The notes under the pieces: model-generated
The model's database searches: none
Told to the model about the DNA's origin: nothing
Seen by the model: only the letters and a program-made list of their open reading frames with translations
Origin: an uncultured Bacteroidales bacterium
Lineage (GTDB): Bacteria; Bacteroidota; Bacteroidia; Bacteroidales; UBA932
Reading direction: 5' to 3'
DNA length: 64,000 bases
Assembly (NCBI GenBank): GCA_944322575.1
Contig: CALUPK010000007.1
Coordinates: 1 to 64,000, forward strand
Translations under genes and position numbers: made by a program
Part shown: one piece after another, positions 23,743 through 32,425 of the stretch
Layout of the letters: the number at the start of each line of letters is the position of its first letter
How positions within the stretch are numbered: the stretch's first letter is position 1

Positions 23743-25076
23743 AAAAGATAGGACAATATATACTGGCGGCGGCAGTCGCTGTGGCAGCGGTGCTCCCGGT
23801 GTCCGGGGCGTCCGCCATGTCTGCGGTGCAGGAGGACTCCGCGGATGTGTACACCATAGAGCAGTGCTACGACCTTGTCCGGCAGAACTATCCTTTAGTC
23901 AAGCGCTATGAACTGCTGGACCTGACGGAGGAGTACACCCTGAAGAACGCCTACATGAACTATTTTCCCCAAATATCCCTCCAGGGCTCGGCTTCCTGGC
24001 AGACCGACGTGCTGGAGTTTCCCTTCGACCTGAGTCCCTACGGGATAGAGATGCCTACCTTCAGCAAGGACCAGTACGCGGCCGTCCTGGAGTTGTCCCA
24101 GGTGCTCTGGGACGGCGGCATGATAGCGGCCAACCGGGCCAATATCAGGGCCAAGGCTGACGTGGACATGGCCCAGCAGGAGATCAACATGTACTCGCTG
24201 CGGGAGAAGGTCAACGAGCTGTACTTCGGCATCCTCTACCTCGACCAGCAGATCTGTCAGGTGGATATCATGATGGAGGAGCTGGAGAGGGAGTACGCCC
24301 GCATCGAGGGCTGTATCGCCAACGGAGTGGCCAGCCTTTCCGACCTGGACCTGATAGAGGTCGAGCGTATTGCTCAGAACCAGAGCCGGGACCAGCTTTC
24401 GTCCATGCTCGACGCCTATCTCCGTGTGCTGACCATGATGACCGGGGTCAGGATAGATGACAGCCGGCAGCTGGTCATGCCGTTGCCCGAGGGAATGGAC
24501 AAGGAGGCGATGCTGGATGCCTTGATAGTGTCGGAGATACGCCGTCCTGAACTGGATCTGTACAAGGCCCAGGAGCTGGAGATAGACACCCAGCTCGACT
24601 ACTGGACAGCCGGCGGTCTGCCCCAGTTCAGCCTCTTCATCCGGGGAGGTTATGGCCGTCCGGGACTCAATATGCTGGACAACAGTTTCCAGCCCTTCGC
24701 CATCGGCGGTATCCGTCTGGTATGGAACATCAGCCAGCTCTACAGCCTCGGCTACGGTAAGAAGATAGTCAATTACTCGAAAGAGCAGGTCAATACGGTG
24801 CGTGAGACCTTCCTCTTCAACACCAACCTTCAGGTGCAGGAGCAGGTGGCCGGGATACGCCGCTATTTCAAGACGGTGGAGGATGATGAGCGGATAGTGG
24901 AGCTCAGGGAGAAAATCCGCGAGTCCACCGCCGCCGGAGTGGAGAACGGCACCAAGAACGCCTCCGACCTGGTCTCCGAGATAAACAAGGAGAATGCGGC
25001 CCGCAGGCAGCTCATCATGCACCAGATAGAGATGATGAAGGCTCTGTACGAGCTCAAGACAATCAAGAACAGCTAA
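23739..25076 (+). CDS. TolC-like outer membrane efflux protein
   Basis: A 445-residue OEP-family protein with an N-terminal signal peptide of about 27 residues (hydrophobic AAAVAVAAVLPVSG, then SASA-like cleavage context). Repeated long helices and conserved family segments such as YTIEQCYDLVRQNYPLVKRY and LELSQVLWDGGMI indicate the trimeric outer-membrane channel of a tripartite exporter. The start ATG overlaps the TetR stop. The partner proteins, a membrane-fusion lipoprotein and an ABC-2 transporter, follow directly. Confidence 0.9.
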   Translation: MKKIGQYILAAAVAVAAVLPVSGASAMSAVQEDSADVYTIEQCYDLVRQNYPLVKRYELLDLTEEYTLKNAYMNYFPQISLQGSASWQTDVLEFPFDLSPYGIEMPTFSKDQYAAVLELSQVLWDGGMIAANRANIRAKADVDMAQQEINMYSLREKVNELYFGILYLDQQICQVDIMMEELEREYARIEGCIANGVASLSDLDLIEVERIAQNQSRDQLSSMLDAYLRVLTMMTGVRIDDSRQLVMPLPEGMDKEAMLDALIVSEIRRPELDLYKAQELEIDTQLDYWTAGGLPQFSLFIRGGYGRPGLNMLDNSFQPFAIGGIRLVWNISQLYSLGYGKKIVNYSKEQVNTVRETFLFNTNLQVQEQVAGIRRYFKTVEDDERIVELREKIRESTAAGVENGTKNASDLVSEINKENAARRQLIMHQIEMMKALYELKTIKNS

Positions 25077-25105
25077 AGAACGAAAATAGAAACAACACGG
25101 ATATC

Positions 25106-26017
25106 ATGAAAAAGATCAGATGGATATACCTCCTGCCGGCAGTGGCCGGTGCAGTGCTGATGACGGTTACTTCCTGCAAGGATGCTGACGGGACCAATGA
25201 TGCCTCGGGTACGTTCGAGGCCACCGAGGTGATGGTCTCCTCCGAAGCCTCCGGACGCATTCTCTCCCTTAGCGTGCACGAGGGCGGGGCGCTCACGGCC
25301 GGGCAGGACTGCGGACTGGTCGATACCCTTCAGCTCTATCTTCAGAAACGTCAGCTGGAGGCCGGAGTGGAAGCGGCCCTGAGCCGCCGCAGGGACGTGG
25401 AGACCCAGACCGCCTACATCAAGGAGCAGATAGAGGTCAACCGCCGGGAGGCCGACCGCGTGCGTAACCTCATAGCCGCAGACGCCGCCAATACCAAGCA
25501 GTTGGACGACATCACCTCCGCCATCAAGCTCTTAGAGACCCAGCTGGCGGCCACCGAAGCCGATATCGCCCAGAACAACACCATAGCCGAGGCCGAGGCC
25601 GCCTCCTACAGGGCTCAGATTGCCCAGGTCGAGGAGTCCCTGCGCCGCTGCCGCATATCCTCTCCGATAGACGGTACGGTGCTGGTCAAGTACGCCGAGG
25701 CCGGTGAGCTGACAGCCGCCGGCAAGCCCCTGTTCAAGATAGCCGACCTGAGCCGGATGAACCTGCGGGCCTACATCACCGCCTCGCAGCTCACGGCCGT
25801 CAAGGTAGGCCAGAAGGTGAGGGTATTCGCCGACTCCGGCGAGGACGGGGTGCGTGAGTACGAAGGCACTGTATCGTGGATATCGGACCAGTCCGAGTTC
25901 ACTCCCAAGACTATCCAGACCCGGGACGAGCGGGCCAACTTAGTCTATGCCATCAAGGTCTCGTTCGTCAACGACGGCTATGTCAAGATAGGCATGTACG
26001 GCGACCTGAAATTCTAG
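25106..26017 (+). CDS. HlyD-family membrane fusion lipoprotein
   Basis: A 303-residue periplasmic adaptor. The N-terminus is a lipoprotein signal ending in the lipobox VTSC (Cys about residue 26). A barrel-sandwich segment (ATEVMVSSEASGRILSLSVH, EGGALTAGQDCGLV) is followed by a long coiled-coil hairpin rich in Glu/Arg (residues 80-165) and the returning lipoyl-like half RCRISSPIDGTVLVKYAEAG. It links the ABC permeases to the TolC-like channel. It resembles the YhiI/YbhG adaptors that pair with ABC-2 transporters. Confidence 0.9.
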   Translation: MKKIRWIYLLPAVAGAVLMTVTSCKDADGTNDASGTFEATEVMVSSEASGRILSLSVHEGGALTAGQDCGLVDTLQLYLQKRQLEAGVEAALSRRRDVETQTAYIKEQIEVNRREADRVRNLIAADAANTKQLDDITSAIKLLETQLAATEADIAQNNTIAEAEAASYRAQIAQVEESLRRCRISSPIDGTVLVKYAEAGELTAAGKPLFKIADLSRMNLRAYITASQLTAVKVGQKVRVFADSGEDGVREYEGTVSWISDQSEFTPKTIQTRDERANLVYAIKVSFVNDGYVKIGMYGDLKF

Positions 26018-26020
26018 ACC

Positions 26021-26953
26021 ATGTACAGCGTCGAGGCAGATAATCTCATCAAGCGGTACGGGAGCAACGAAGCTCTCCGCGGAGTCTCCTTCAGGGTCTC
26101 CGAGGGGGAGATATTCGGCATCATCGGACCCGACGGTGCCGGCAAGACCTCCATCTTCCGGATCCTGACCACCCTCATCCTGCCCGACGGGGGCAGCGCG
26201 AGGGTCCTGGGCCTCGATGTCGTGCAGGACTACCACGGGATACGCCGCCGCGTGGGTTATATGCCTGGCCGCTTCTCTCTCTACCAGGACCTGAGCGTGG
26301 AGGAGAATCTCCGCTTCTTCGCCACCCTCTTCGGCACCACCATCGAGGAGAACTACGACCTTGTCAAGGACATTTACTCCTACTTAGAGCCGTTCCGCAA
26401 GCGCAAGGCCGGAGCCCTTTCCGGAGGCATGAAGCAGAAACTGGCCCTTTCCTGCGCCCTGATACACAAGCCGGACGTCCTTTTCTTAGATGAGCCTACC
26501 ACCGGTGTGGACCCCGTTTCCCGCAAGGAATTCTGGACGATGCTGCGCCGTCTCAGAGAACAGGGACTCTCGATAGTCGTCTCCACCCCCTACATGGACG
26601 AGGCGACGCTCTGCGACCGGATAGCATTGATCCGCAAAGGCATTTTCTTAGATACTGATACCCCAGCCGATATTATTTCCAAATTTACCCTTCCCCTGCT
26701 GGCCGTCAGCGGTCCCCACATGCCCTCCCTGCTGCGGGACATCCGCCTGATACCGCAGGTATTCAGCTGCTTCGCCTTCGGAGACACCCACCACGTGGTC
26801 ATGCGGCCCGGAGAATTGTCCCTCGAGGCGCAGATCAACTTCCTGAACACCGCCCTCCATGCCAAGGGCCACAGCGGCCTTTCCATCAAGCCGATACGTC
26901 CCAATGTGGAGGACTGTTACATGTATCTTGACACATTAGAGGAACACTCATGA
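26021..26953 (+). CDS. ABC transporter ATP-binding protein (first of two)
   Basis: A 310-residue ATPase. Walker A is GPDGAGKTS, the signature is LSGGMKQKLALSCAL, Walker B is DVLFLDEPTTGVDP, and the switch position is STPYMDEATLCD, with Pro-Tyr in place of the usual His-Tyr (THYMDEA in the next gene). It is 3 nt downstream of the adaptor gene and overlaps the second ATPase by 4 nt. With two half-size ATPases and two permeases, the system resembles the RbbA/YhhJ or YbhFSR class of exporters, whose ATPase is often one fused polypeptide. Confidence 0.92.
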   Translation: MYSVEADNLIKRYGSNEALRGVSFRVSEGEIFGIIGPDGAGKTSIFRILTTLILPDGGSARVLGLDVVQDYHGIRRRVGYMPGRFSLYQDLSVEENLRFFATLFGTTIEENYDLVKDIYSYLEPFRKRKAGALSGGMKQKLALSCALIHKPDVLFLDEPTTGVDPVSRKEFWTMLRRLREQGLSIVVSTPYMDEATLCDRIALIRKGIFLDTDTPADIISKFTLPLLAVSGPHMPSLLRDIRLIPQVFSCFAFGDTHHVVMRPGELSLEAQINFLNTALHAKGHSGLSIKPIRPNVEDCYMYLDTLEEHS

Positions 26954-27765
26954 GCAGAGGAGAAAATACCAGAAAACGCATCCGTGAGCTCCTTGGGTAT
27001 GCCGACGACGGCTTCCTCAGGGAGGATGAGGTGATACGCACGGAAGGGCTCACGAAATGTTTCGGGGACTTCACGGCTGTCGACCATATCTCGTTCTCTG
27101 TCAATAAGGGGGAGATATTCGGTTTCCTCGGGGCCAACGGCGCGGGCAAGACCACGGCCATGAAGATGCTCTGCGGCCTGAGCAAGCCTACGGAGGGCAG
27201 GGCTGTGGTGGCCGGTTACGACCTGCATTTCAACAGCGACGTGAAGCGGCTCAAGAAGGTCATCGGCTACATGAGCCAGAAGTTCTCCCTCTACGAGAAT
27301 CTCAGGGTGTGGGAGAATATCCGGCTCTTCGGAGGCATCTACGGGATGAAGGACCGGGATATCGCGGAGAAGACCGATGAGCTGCTGCAGCGGCTCGACC
27401 TTACGGAGCAGAGGAACCGGATGGTGCGGGACCTGCCGTTAGGATGGAAGCAGAAGCTGGCATTTTCCGTGGCAATATTCCATGATCCGAGGATCGTGTT
27501 CCTCGACGAGCCTACGGGAGGAGTGGACCCGGCGACCCGCCGCGGGTTCTGGGAGATGATATACGATGCCGCCGAGAGGGGTATCACGGTGTTTGTGACG
27601 ACCCACTACATGGATGAGGCGGAGTACTGCAACCGCGTCTCCATCATGGTGGACGGCAGGATAGAGGCGCTCGACTCGCCGGCGGCTCTCAAGGAGCGGT
27701 ACGGGGCCTCGGGTATGGACGAGGTATTCAGAATGCTCGCCGGGCGGGCCAAAAGGGAGGAATGA
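26950..27765 (+). CDS. ABC transporter ATP-binding protein (second, degenerate signature)
   Basis: A 271-residue ATPase with Walker A GANGAGKTT, Walker B RIVFLDEPTGGVDP and H-loop THYMDEAEYC. The signature motif reads LPLGWKQKLA instead of LSGG, as is usual in the second nucleotide-binding half of this exporter class. Combined with the altered switch residue in its partner, the two ATPases appear to complement each other at a single competent site. An N-terminal extension of about 30 charged residues precedes the ABC fold. Confidence 0.92.
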   Translation: MSRGENTRKRIRELLGYADDGFLREDEVIRTEGLTKCFGDFTAVDHISFSVNKGEIFGFLGANGAGKTTAMKMLCGLSKPTEGRAVVAGYDLHFNSDVKRLKKVIGYMSQKFSLYENLRVWENIRLFGGIYGMKDRDIAEKTDELLQRLDLTEQRNRMVRDLPLGWKQKLAFSVAIFHDPRIVFLDEPTGGVDPATRRGFWEMIYDAAERGITVFVTTHYMDEAEYCNRVSIMVDGRIEALDSPAALKERYGASGMDEVFRMLAGRAKREE

Positions 27766-27769
27766 CGCC

Positions 27770-28939
27770 ATGGGAAGGATGAAGGATTTTAAACGGTTCA
27801 TGTCGTTTGTGGGCAAGGAGTTCAACCACATTCTCCGGGATACGAGGACCCTCATGGTGCTCATCGTGATGCCGGTGGTGATGATAGTGCTCTTCGGCTT
27901 CGCCCTGTCCACGGAGATCAAGGATGTCAAGGTGGCGGTCTACGATCCCTCGCGGGATGCGGCCACGTCGCGGCTCATCAGTCAGATAGACGCCAGCGAG
28001 TATTTCACGGTGACGGCATTCATAGACAGTGAGGAGGGTGTGCTGGAGGCCTTCCGCTCCAACTCGGCGGACATCGCCATAGTCTTCGAGGACAATTTCT
28101 ACCACCGCGCCGTCCATGACTCCGACGGCCGCCTGCAGGTCATCGTGGACGGCTCCAACACCAACATCGGCTCGATGGCGGTATTCTACGTCAGCAGTAT
28201 AGTCTCCTCCTTCCAGAAGGAGCTGGCGCAGGAGGCGGCTCTCAACCAGGCTGCTGCGGGCGGCTCTTCCTCTTCAGCGGAAGCAGTCTCTCCCGTGCAG
28301 ATACATACCTCCACCCGCATGATGTACAATCCCCAGATGAAGAGCGCCTTCAACTTCGTGCCCGGAGTCATGGGCATGATTCTCATGCTCGTGTGCGCGA
28401 TGATGACCTCGGTGTCTATCGTCCGTGAGAAGGAGAGGGGGACGATGGAAGTGCTGCTGGTCTCGCCCGTGAAGCCCTTCTCGGTGATATTAGCCAAGGC
28501 GATACCCTACTTCGTGGTCTCGGCTTTCATCCTGCTGATAGTCCTCTGCCTGTCGGTGTTCCTGATCAAGGTGCCGATATCGGGCAGTCTGATGTGGGTG
28601 GTATTAGTGTCGCTGCTGTTCATCCTCGTATCGCTGTCGATAGGTATCCTGATATCTACCCTTGTGGCCAAGCAGGAGGTGGCGATACTTATCTCGGGCA
28701 TGGTGCTCATGCTCCCTACGATGCTGCTCTCGGGCATGCTTTTCCCCATCGAGAGCATGCCGAAGGTGCTGCAGTGGATATCTTACTGTGTACCGGCCAA
28801 ATGGTATATTGACTCGATTAAGGTGATGATGATTCAGGGCCTCGGCATCCGGTACTGCCTCGACGCGGTACTGATTCTGTGCGGATTCCTGACGGTAATC
28901 ACCGGACTGAGCGTATTTAAATTCAAGGACAGGCTATGA
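27770..28939 (+). CDS. ABC-2 type permease (first)
   Basis: A 389-residue membrane protein. One N-terminal transmembrane helix (TLMVLIVMPVVMIVLFGFAL) is followed by a periplasmic domain of about 140 residues and five C-terminal helices, beginning FVPGVMGMILMLVCAMMTSV. The conserved ABC-2 segment REKERGTMEVLLVSPVKPF lies between helices two and three. The layout is that of YhhJ/YbhS-type permeases. It overlaps the second permease by 4 nt. Confidence 0.9.
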   Translation: MGRMKDFKRFMSFVGKEFNHILRDTRTLMVLIVMPVVMIVLFGFALSTEIKDVKVAVYDPSRDAATSRLISQIDASEYFTVTAFIDSEEGVLEAFRSNSADIAIVFEDNFYHRAVHDSDGRLQVIVDGSNTNIGSMAVFYVSSIVSSFQKELAQEAALNQAAAGGSSSSAEAVSPVQIHTSTRMMYNPQMKSAFNFVPGVMGMILMLVCAMMTSVSIVREKERGTMEVLLVSPVKPFSVILAKAIPYFVVSAFILLIVLCLSVFLIKVPISGSLMWVVLVSLLFILVSLSIGILISTLVAKQEVAILISGMVLMLPTMLLSGMLFPIESMPKVLQWISYCVPAKWYIDSIKVMMIQGLGIRYCLDAVLILCGFLTVITGLSVFKFKDRL

Positions 28940-30048
28940 TACTCAAATATCTCATAGAAAAGGAATTCAAGCAGATGGCGAGAGACCCCTTCATCCTCTT
29001 CATCGTCATAGCCCTGCCCGTATTAGTGATGCTGGTCTTCCCCTGGGCCACCACCATGGAGATCAAGAACGTCAACGTGGCCGTGGTGGACAACGACCGC
29101 TCGGACCTCTCCCGGCTGCTGACCGAGAAGATAGCCTCTACCGAGTATTTCGACATCACCGGGGTCTTCATGCGCTCGGGCGAGGCCCTGGAGCAGGTGG
29201 AGTTCGGGGACGCGGACATCATCCTCGAGGTGCCATACGGATTCGAGCAGGATCTGCTCTCGGAGGGCAGCAGCTCCCTTCTGATAGAGGCCAATGCCGT
29301 CAACGGGACCAAGGCCAGCCTCGGCACGTCTTACCTCGACGTCATAGTGCTGGACTTCGCCGAAGAGGTGAACTTAGAGCGCGGGGCAGTGACACTTACG
29401 TCTCCCGGCGGCATAGCCGTGGACTCCTACTACTGGTTCAATCCCACGATGGACTACAAGATACCGATGATTCCGGCCTTAGTCATGCTCGTAGTGGCCC
29501 TTATCACCGGTTTCCTCCCGGCCATGAACATCGTCGGTGAGAAGGAGGCCGGCACCATCGAGCAGATCAACGTCACCCCCGTCCCGAAGATTACCTTCAT
29601 CGTCGGCAAGCTCATTCCCTACTGGGTCATCGGCATCATCGTGCTGAGTGTCGGCATGGTGGTCGCCTGGCTGCTGTACGGCCTGCGTCCGGAGGGCAGC
29701 GTCCTTCTGCTCTACGGCCTGTCGCTGCTCTTCATCTTCGGCCTCTCCGGCTTAGGTCTGATCATCTCCAACTACTCCAGCACGATGCAGCAGGCGATGT
29801 TCATGATATTCTTCATCATCATCGTCTTCATCCTGATGTGCGGTATCTTCACCCCCATCAGCAGTATGCCCGAGTGGGCGAGGGCCATATCCCTCTTCGA
29901 CCCCTTCACCTATTTCGCCGAAATCATGCGGATGATCTATCTGAAAGGCAGCACCTTCCGGGACATCCTCCCGTACGTCTACCCGCTCCTGGCCTTCTTC
30001 GTGGTCATCATCGGCTGGGCCGTCCTCAGTTACAAAAAGCGCGGCTGA
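28936..30048 (+). CDS. ABC-2 type permease (second)
   Basis: A 370-residue paralogue of the preceding permease with the same plan: N-terminal helix (FILFIVIALPVLVMLVFPWA), periplasmic domain, five C-terminal helices, and the ABC-2 segment GEKEAGTIEQINVTPVPK. The two probably form a heterodimer coupled to the two ATPases. It is the last gene of the operon; no clear terminator is seen before the tRNA promoter 14 bp downstream. Confidence 0.9.
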   Translation: MILKYLIEKEFKQMARDPFILFIVIALPVLVMLVFPWATTMEIKNVNVAVVDNDRSDLSRLLTEKIASTEYFDITGVFMRSGEALEQVEFGDADIILEVPYGFEQDLLSEGSSSLLIEANAVNGTKASLGTSYLDVIVLDFAEEVNLERGAVTLTSPGGIAVDSYYWFNPTMDYKIPMIPALVMLVVALITGFLPAMNIVGEKEAGTIEQINVTPVPKITFIVGKLIPYWVIGIIVLSVGMVVAWLLYGLRPEGSVLLLYGLSLLFIFGLSGLGLIISNYSSTMQQAMFMIFFIIIVFILMCGIFTPISSMPEWARAISLFDPFTYFAEIMRMIYLKGSTFRDILPYVYPLLAFFVVIIGWAVLSYKKRG

Positions 30049-30061
30049 TTTTATCATTTTA

Positions 30062-30091
30062 TTGTATTTTTATAAAATTTAAGTACTTTTG
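30062..30091 (+). promoter_or_regulatory. Promoter of tRNA-Leu
   Basis: TTG at 30062-30064 and TACTTTTG at 30084-30091, 19 nt apart. The tRNA begins 11 nt after the -7 box. Confidence 0.7.
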
Positions 30092-30101
30092 CGGTCTATT
30101 T

Positions 30102-30187
30102 GCTCGAGTGGTGGAATAGGTAGACACGCAGGACTTAAAATCCTGTGGGCAGCAATGTCCGTACGGGTTCGATTCCCGTCTCGAGCA
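30102..30187 (+). tRNA. tRNA-Leu (anticodon UAA)
   Basis: An 86-nt class II tRNA. The acceptor stem pairs GCTCGAG (30102-30108) with CTCGAGC (30180-30186), with discriminator A at 30187 and no encoded CCA. The anticodon stem CAGGA/TCCTG encloses the loop CTTAAAA, giving anticodon TAA at 30136-30138. A long variable arm and the T-arm GGGTTCGATTCCC follow, as expected for leucine. Confidence 0.96.
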
Positions 30188-30234
30188 CAAAAAAGCCGGC
30201 TTACACCGGCTTTTTTGTGCTCGGGACGGGAATC
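30171..30234. terminator. tRNA terminator extended into an inverted copy of the tRNA 3' end
   Basis: A core stem-loop (30189-30199 with 30206-30216, ending in six T) is a typical terminator. The pairing continues outward: 30171-30199 and 30206-30234 are 29-base arms with a single mismatch. The right arm therefore contains an inverted copy of the last 17 nt of the tRNA. This is more than a terminator needs and looks like a local inverted duplication. Confidence 0.85.
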
Positions 30235-30290
30235 AGACAGCTTCGCTGTCCTTGTCAGACCCCCTCCAAACCTCCCCTCAGGGGGAGGCT

Positions 30291-30309
30291 TAGTCGCTTC
30301 GCTCCGAAG
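30291..30309. repeat. Shared 19-bp intergenic repeat, copy 2
   Basis: This is the exact second copy of the 19-mer at 19202-19220, preceded by a C-rich/G-rich inverted stretch (CCCCTCAGGGGG). From 30235 to 30545 I see no credible gene. A minus-strand open frame reaching into this spacer has no family features. Confidence 0.7.
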
Positions 30310-30545
30310 GTGTGGCAGGATGGGGACGACTGCTGGGTGGCGCCTCGCGGCTGGGTGACAATGGTAAGTACTGGCACATGGTGTTTTTGTAACCGCTCAG
30401 TAATCAAATAGTTGGGGAAAGCCGATGTTCTTGCCGTGCCTTCCGACACCTACTAAAGATACTCGTTGGGATAATAACTGATTGAAAATACGAGTTTTAC
30501 ATTCGTAGGGTGCTCTCCTGCTTACCGTTGCTTCGTATTCCACGA

Positions 30546-30574
30546 TTGCCTTTTCAAAAAAAGTATTAATTTTG
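30546..30574 (+). promoter_or_regulatory. Promoter of the lipoprotein gene
   Basis: TTG at 30546-30548 and TAATTTTG at 30567-30574 (18 nt apart), with a leader of about 30 nt to ATG 30608. Confidence 0.55.
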
Positions 30575-30607
30575 AAGGCGGTAGTAACTAAATTCTGAAT
30601 AATTACA

Positions 30608-31780
30608 ATGAAAGCAGGAAATTTTAGCAAATCTATGTCTGTGATGGCGGCTGGAGCGGTCATGATGCTGATGGTGACGGGATGCGGTGACGTACGGAAG
30701 GTGCCGGAGAATTCGCTGGCGTTCGAGGATGTGGTGTATGTGGAGGATGAGTATCCGGTGACTTGGGAACTTGTCCAGGGCGATACTCTAAATCTTCCGG
30801 TGCTGGGAGTGAGTGACTTCGTGATAAAGGATTCGCTGCTGATAGTGAGCAATAACGACAACGCCGGACGGGTGACGGTCCTCAGTGTAGACGGCAGGAC
30901 GGTCTACGGGAAATTCCTGCGGATGGGACGCGGCCCGGGCGAGATAGTAAGTTTCAATGGTGTGAGCAGTGTGCAGTTCAGCTACAAGGAGGACGGTCAT
31001 CTGACGGCCTGCTGGACGGATTATGCGGGAAATCTGATGGAATGGGATGTGACGGCCTCAATAGAGAACGGGCGGACTGAGCTGGCATCGAGGAGTCTTG
31101 AACTGCAGGATTCGCCATGGTTGCTGGATGCAGTACCTCTTGAGGGGCAGGAGTATCTGATAGTACACGCCGGTGCGGACCGCAATTCCATAAACCGCTT
31201 TATCCTTACCTCAGGCGGGGAGAGGAGGACGACACCTCAGTTGAACAGGCTCAACAGCGCAGCGGTGAAGGCGGAACCGGAATCCGGCAGCGGCAGCGTT
31301 GTCGGCTCAGGCAACATGGTGTCGTTCAGCGTGCCCGGATTCAATCTCATATACGGAAGCTATGCCTATGACAGCAGCCGCGGCCTGATCGTCGAGGCGG
31401 AGCGGACGCTGAACACCATGAACATCTTCTCTGCAGACGGGACATACGCCCGGACAGTCTGCACCTACGGTGACAGGGTGGACGACATCTCGTCCGTGGA
31501 GTACGACAGCGATGCCAGATTAGCTCTCCGCCCCAAGACTTACCCGGACTTTATCTCTGTCCTGCATTGGTTCCGGGAACCCGAGGTCAAGCAATACGTC
31601 CGCCTGTTCAGCTACGAAGGAGAACCGCTTGCCGAAATACCTCTGCCGAAAGGAGGCATTTTCTACGATATGGACATTGCCGGCGGATGCCTCTACGTCC
31701 TGATATCAGGTCAGGAGCTCCTCATAAGGTACGATGTCTCCGGTCTCATAGAGGACATTATTCCATCACCGGAACAGTGA
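30608..31780 (+). CDS. BF3164-like lipoprotein with a TolB-like beta-propeller
   Basis: A 390-residue lipoprotein. The signal peptide ends in the lipobox VTGC (Cys about residue 26). The mature part looks like the six-bladed propeller of the BF3164/TolB_like family: DFVIKDSLLIVSNNDNAGRV, GKFLRMGRGPGEI near the start and VKQYVRLFSYEGEPLAEIPL near the end. Such proteins are abundant in gut Bacteroidales and their ligands are mostly unknown. It is monocistronic and its 3' end overlaps bioD by 23 bp in convergent orientation. Confidence 0.8.
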   Translation: MKAGNFSKSMSVMAAGAVMMLMVTGCGDVRKVPENSLAFEDVVYVEDEYPVTWELVQGDTLNLPVLGVSDFVIKDSLLIVSNNDNAGRVTVLSVDGRTVYGKFLRMGRGPGEIVSFNGVSSVQFSYKEDGHLTACWTDYAGNLMEWDVTASIENGRTELASRSLELQDSPWLLDAVPLEGQEYLIVHAGADRNSINRFILTSGGERRTTPQLNRLNSAAVKAEPESGSGSVVGSGNMVSFSVPGFNLIYGSYAYDSSRGLIVEAERTLNTMNIFSADGTYARTVCTYGDRVDDISSVEYDSDARLALRPKTYPDFISVLHWFREPEVKQYVRLFSYEGEPLAEIPLPKGGIFYDMDIAGGCLYVLISGQELLIRYDVSGLIEDIIPSPEQ

Positions 31781-32402
31781 CAAACTGAGTGTCCGGCCAC
31801 TCGCGGGCGAGCACGTCGCGGATGTAGCCCTCGGTGTCGAGGCTGATGCGGTCGTCCTCCTCGCGGGGGAAGAGGTTGTAGGCTACGGTGTGCAGACGGA
31901 TGCGGCGGGCGCGGATGGCTTCCAGCCCTAAGAGAAAATGGTTGATGCTGCCTAAGCGTCCGGAGGTGACGTAGATCAGCGGGTAGCGTTTCCACGCGAG
32001 GTAGTCTATCGTCAGCAGCTTGCGGGTCAGCGGTACCATGAGTCCGCCGGCACCTTCGAGCAGTACGGCATCGTAGCGGCCGGCCAGTTCCTCAGTGGCT
32101 TTCTGTATCTTCCAGAAATCGATCTGACGTCCGTCTATCTCGGCGGCTAAGTGGGGAGAGCACGGGTAGGAGAATATCTCGGGCATGGTCAGTCCCTCGC
32201 GGTCCTCGGGCAGCAGGCCGCATCCCATGATTCTGCGGTGCAGCTCTATGTCCTCCGAGATGCCTGTGTTCCCTGTCTGAATGAGTTTCTGGGTGATGGT
32301 ACGCCTGCCCTCTGAGTTCCAGGTACGGGCTATGAATCCTGTGGCGTAGCTTTTCCCGACGTTGGTGTCGATTCCGCTTACGAAGTATACGTTGTTTTTC
32401 AT
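31758..32402 (-). CDS. bioD: Dethiobiotin synthetase
   Basis: A 214-residue BioD. The ATP-binding loop GIDTNVGKSYATG is at residues 10-22. The substrate-binding lysine is in the region ITQKLIQTGN, and the second nucleotide motif is VLLEGAGGLMVPL. It catalyses ATP- and CO2-dependent ureido ring closure of diaminopelargonate. It is the last gene of the minus-strand biotin operon, 23 nt after bioC. Confidence 0.93.
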   Translation of the reverse strand: MKNNVYFVSGIDTNVGKSYATGFIARTWNSEGRRTITQKLIQTGNTGISEDIELHRRIMGCGLLPEDREGLTMPEIFSYPCSPHLAAEIDGRQIDFWKIQKATEELAGRYDAVLLEGAGGLMVPLTRKLLTIDYLAWKRYPLIYVTSGRLGSINHFLLGLEAIRARRIRLHTVAYNLFPREEDDRISLDTEGYIRDVLAREWPDTQFVTVPVME

Positions 32403-32425
32403 GATGAGGTGGTACTGTATGAAAA

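Noticed and set aside
23895..25022. 375-codon minus-strand frame
   Set aside because: Antisense shadow of the TolC-like gene, whose signal peptide and operon position are clear.
30397..30861. Minus-strand 154-codon frame
   Set aside because: Overlaps the signal peptide region of the lipoprotein gene in antisense and has no family features.
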